NCBI GenBank assembly: GCA_041946675.1
Contig: JBHGAU010000042.1
Coordinates: 1 to 23,579, forward strand
Length of the DNA stretch: 23,579 nucleotides
Reading direction: 5' to 3'
Source of the DNA: CAWBKV01 sp041946675
Lineage (GTDB): Archaea; Halobacteriota; Methanosarcinia; Methanotrichales; Methanotrichaceae
The notes below the pieces were generated by a model that did not search any database, had not been told where the DNA came from, and saw nothing but the letters and a program-made list of their open reading frames with translations. Shown here in pieces: positions 22,942 through 23,579 of this stretch (its first letter is position 1; each line of letters opens with the position of its first letter). The position numbers were made by a program, and so were the translations under genes.

Positions 22942-23295
22942 ATGAAGCTCAAGATCACGATAACCGGCCCGAAGGTTCACGATGTAGGCTACAAGCCGTT
23001 CCTGATTCTATTAGCGGGTGAGTTCGAGCTTGACGGGATTGGAGTGAGGGATAAAGAAGTCGGTGGTGAACAGGCTGTCAGGATTAAGGCCGAGGGTGAT
23101 GATGAAGACGTACAAGAGTTCGATGAGGCAGTTAGGACACAGCGGCCTGAAGGAGCTATCGTTTCGAACGTGAAAAGTGAACCCTATGATGGTCGTGTGC
23201 CTTCGATCGTGAGAGCGACAATCGTGAACATGAATACACAATTGGCGAAGGGCATCAAGCGGCTAGATGAGTCGCCTGTCCATAAGGACCTGTAG
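22942..23295 (+). CDS. Acylphosphatase-fold protein lacking catalytic residues
   Basis: A 117-residue protein with an N-terminal acylphosphatase-like ferredoxin fold: MKLKITITGPKVHDVGYKPF LILLAGEFELDG, then VRIKAEGDDEDVQEFDEAV and PEGAIVSNVKSEPYDG. In active acylphosphatases the loop ends in GVGFR and an Asn follows in VRN. Here those positions are Lys18 (DVGYK) and Asp37 (GVRDK), so the enzyme is probably not catalytic in the usual way. A C-terminal extension of about 30 residues (IVNMNTQLAKGIKRLDESPV) is helical and is not part of the normal domain. Together with the upstream HicB/winged-helix gene it may form a two-gene regulatory or toxin-antitoxin-like module; this is inference from adjacency. 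No clear ribosome-binding site precedes it. Confidence 0.75.
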   Translation: MKLKITITGPKVHDVGYKPFLILLAGEFELDGIGVRDKEVGGEQAVRIKAEGDDEDVQEFDEAVRTQRPEGAIVSNVKSEPYDGRVPSIVRATIVNMNTQLAKGIKRLDESPVHKDL

Positions 23296-23579
23296 GAATA
23301 CCAGCAACATCAGACCACGTTAATGATATCAAACCCCTAACCTCGCTGCTCGCCTGTTTCCTTGTGACAATTTTATAAGCCCGAGAAAATTATTTCTTAA
23401 AATGCCCCTAGAATCAACTTTCTCATGACATGGATAGAATAAGCCTCGTTCGTGTACTTAGAGCTGGCAGACTGGTCTATCGTCAAAAATACTAGCCTAC
23501 CAGCCAGCTAGGATGAGATTACGTATGAAATGAACATGGCACATTTGCCATGATGCACCGATGACTGATTCCTGAACCG
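23296..23579. other. Gene-free right end of the window
   Basis: No coding frame is visible. AATTTTATAAGC at about 23369-23380 could be a TATA box for a transcript leaving the window. A perfect 7-bp hairpin CATGGCA/TGCCATG with a 4-base loop lies at 23535-23552, and a weaker CTAGC/GCTAG stem at about 23492-23511. Confidence 0.45.

Overview
The window looks like chromosomal DNA of a methanogenic euryarchaeon, most probably a Methanothrix (Methanosaeta) relative. The genus is an inference. The archaeal assignment rests on an Alba chromatin protein, an RlmE 2'-O-methyltransferase with a C-terminal TRAM domain, DUF99 and DUF2240 proteins, an archaeal-type RNase P RNA, an AglJ-type dolichol-phosphate sugar transferase, TATA boxes about 25 bp upstream of starts, several probably leaderless genes, and secreted proteins full of N-glycosylation sequons.

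Layout. Positions 1-41 hold the last codons of a gene. Positions 160-1775 (minus) carry two tandem DJ-1/PfpI proteins and a CoA-binding protein. Positions 1800-3800 are mostly decayed: a gene-tail remnant, a GC-rich hairpin segment, one intact secreted small protein, an IS1-like transposase fragment, and two of three copies of a dispersed coding repeat. Positions 3806-5330 hold a DUF99 gene, the RNase P RNA gene (minus) beside a 46-bp near-perfect palindrome, and a HicBA toxin-antitoxin pair (minus). Positions 5511-9181 are housekeeping genes: rlmE, alba, a phosphomannomutase/phosphoglucomutase and an AglJ-type glycosyltransferase, closed by a hairpin terminator. Positions 9237-15220 (minus) form a two-gene operon for very large secreted proteins. 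Positions 15378-19214 (plus) hold DUF2240, a small helical protein, and two adjacent B12-binding radical SAM enzymes.

From 19215 to the end the character changes to AT-rich, gene-poor sequence with many broken genes: a frameshifted small membrane protein, an antitoxin beside a YafQ/RelE-like toxin with an in-frame stop, a ParA ATPase with an internal deletion and frameshift beside an intact small partner, a HicB-like/winged-helix fusion, and an acylphosphatase-fold protein without its catalytic residues. This looks like a decaying plasmid-derived or mobile island.

The two most interesting systems are these. (1) The secreted pair at 9237-15220: a 1468-residue protein with a GHL10-like barrel, a CWB2-like Rossmann repeat, a gingipain (C25)-like caspase-fold domain and a repeated C-terminal module, translationally coupled to a 526-residue Ig-like/CWB2-like protein. 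(2) The partition-like locus at 21100-22316, where CTATAGG-type repeats lie both upstream of parA and inside the partner gene, including a 34-bp palindrome within coding sequence.
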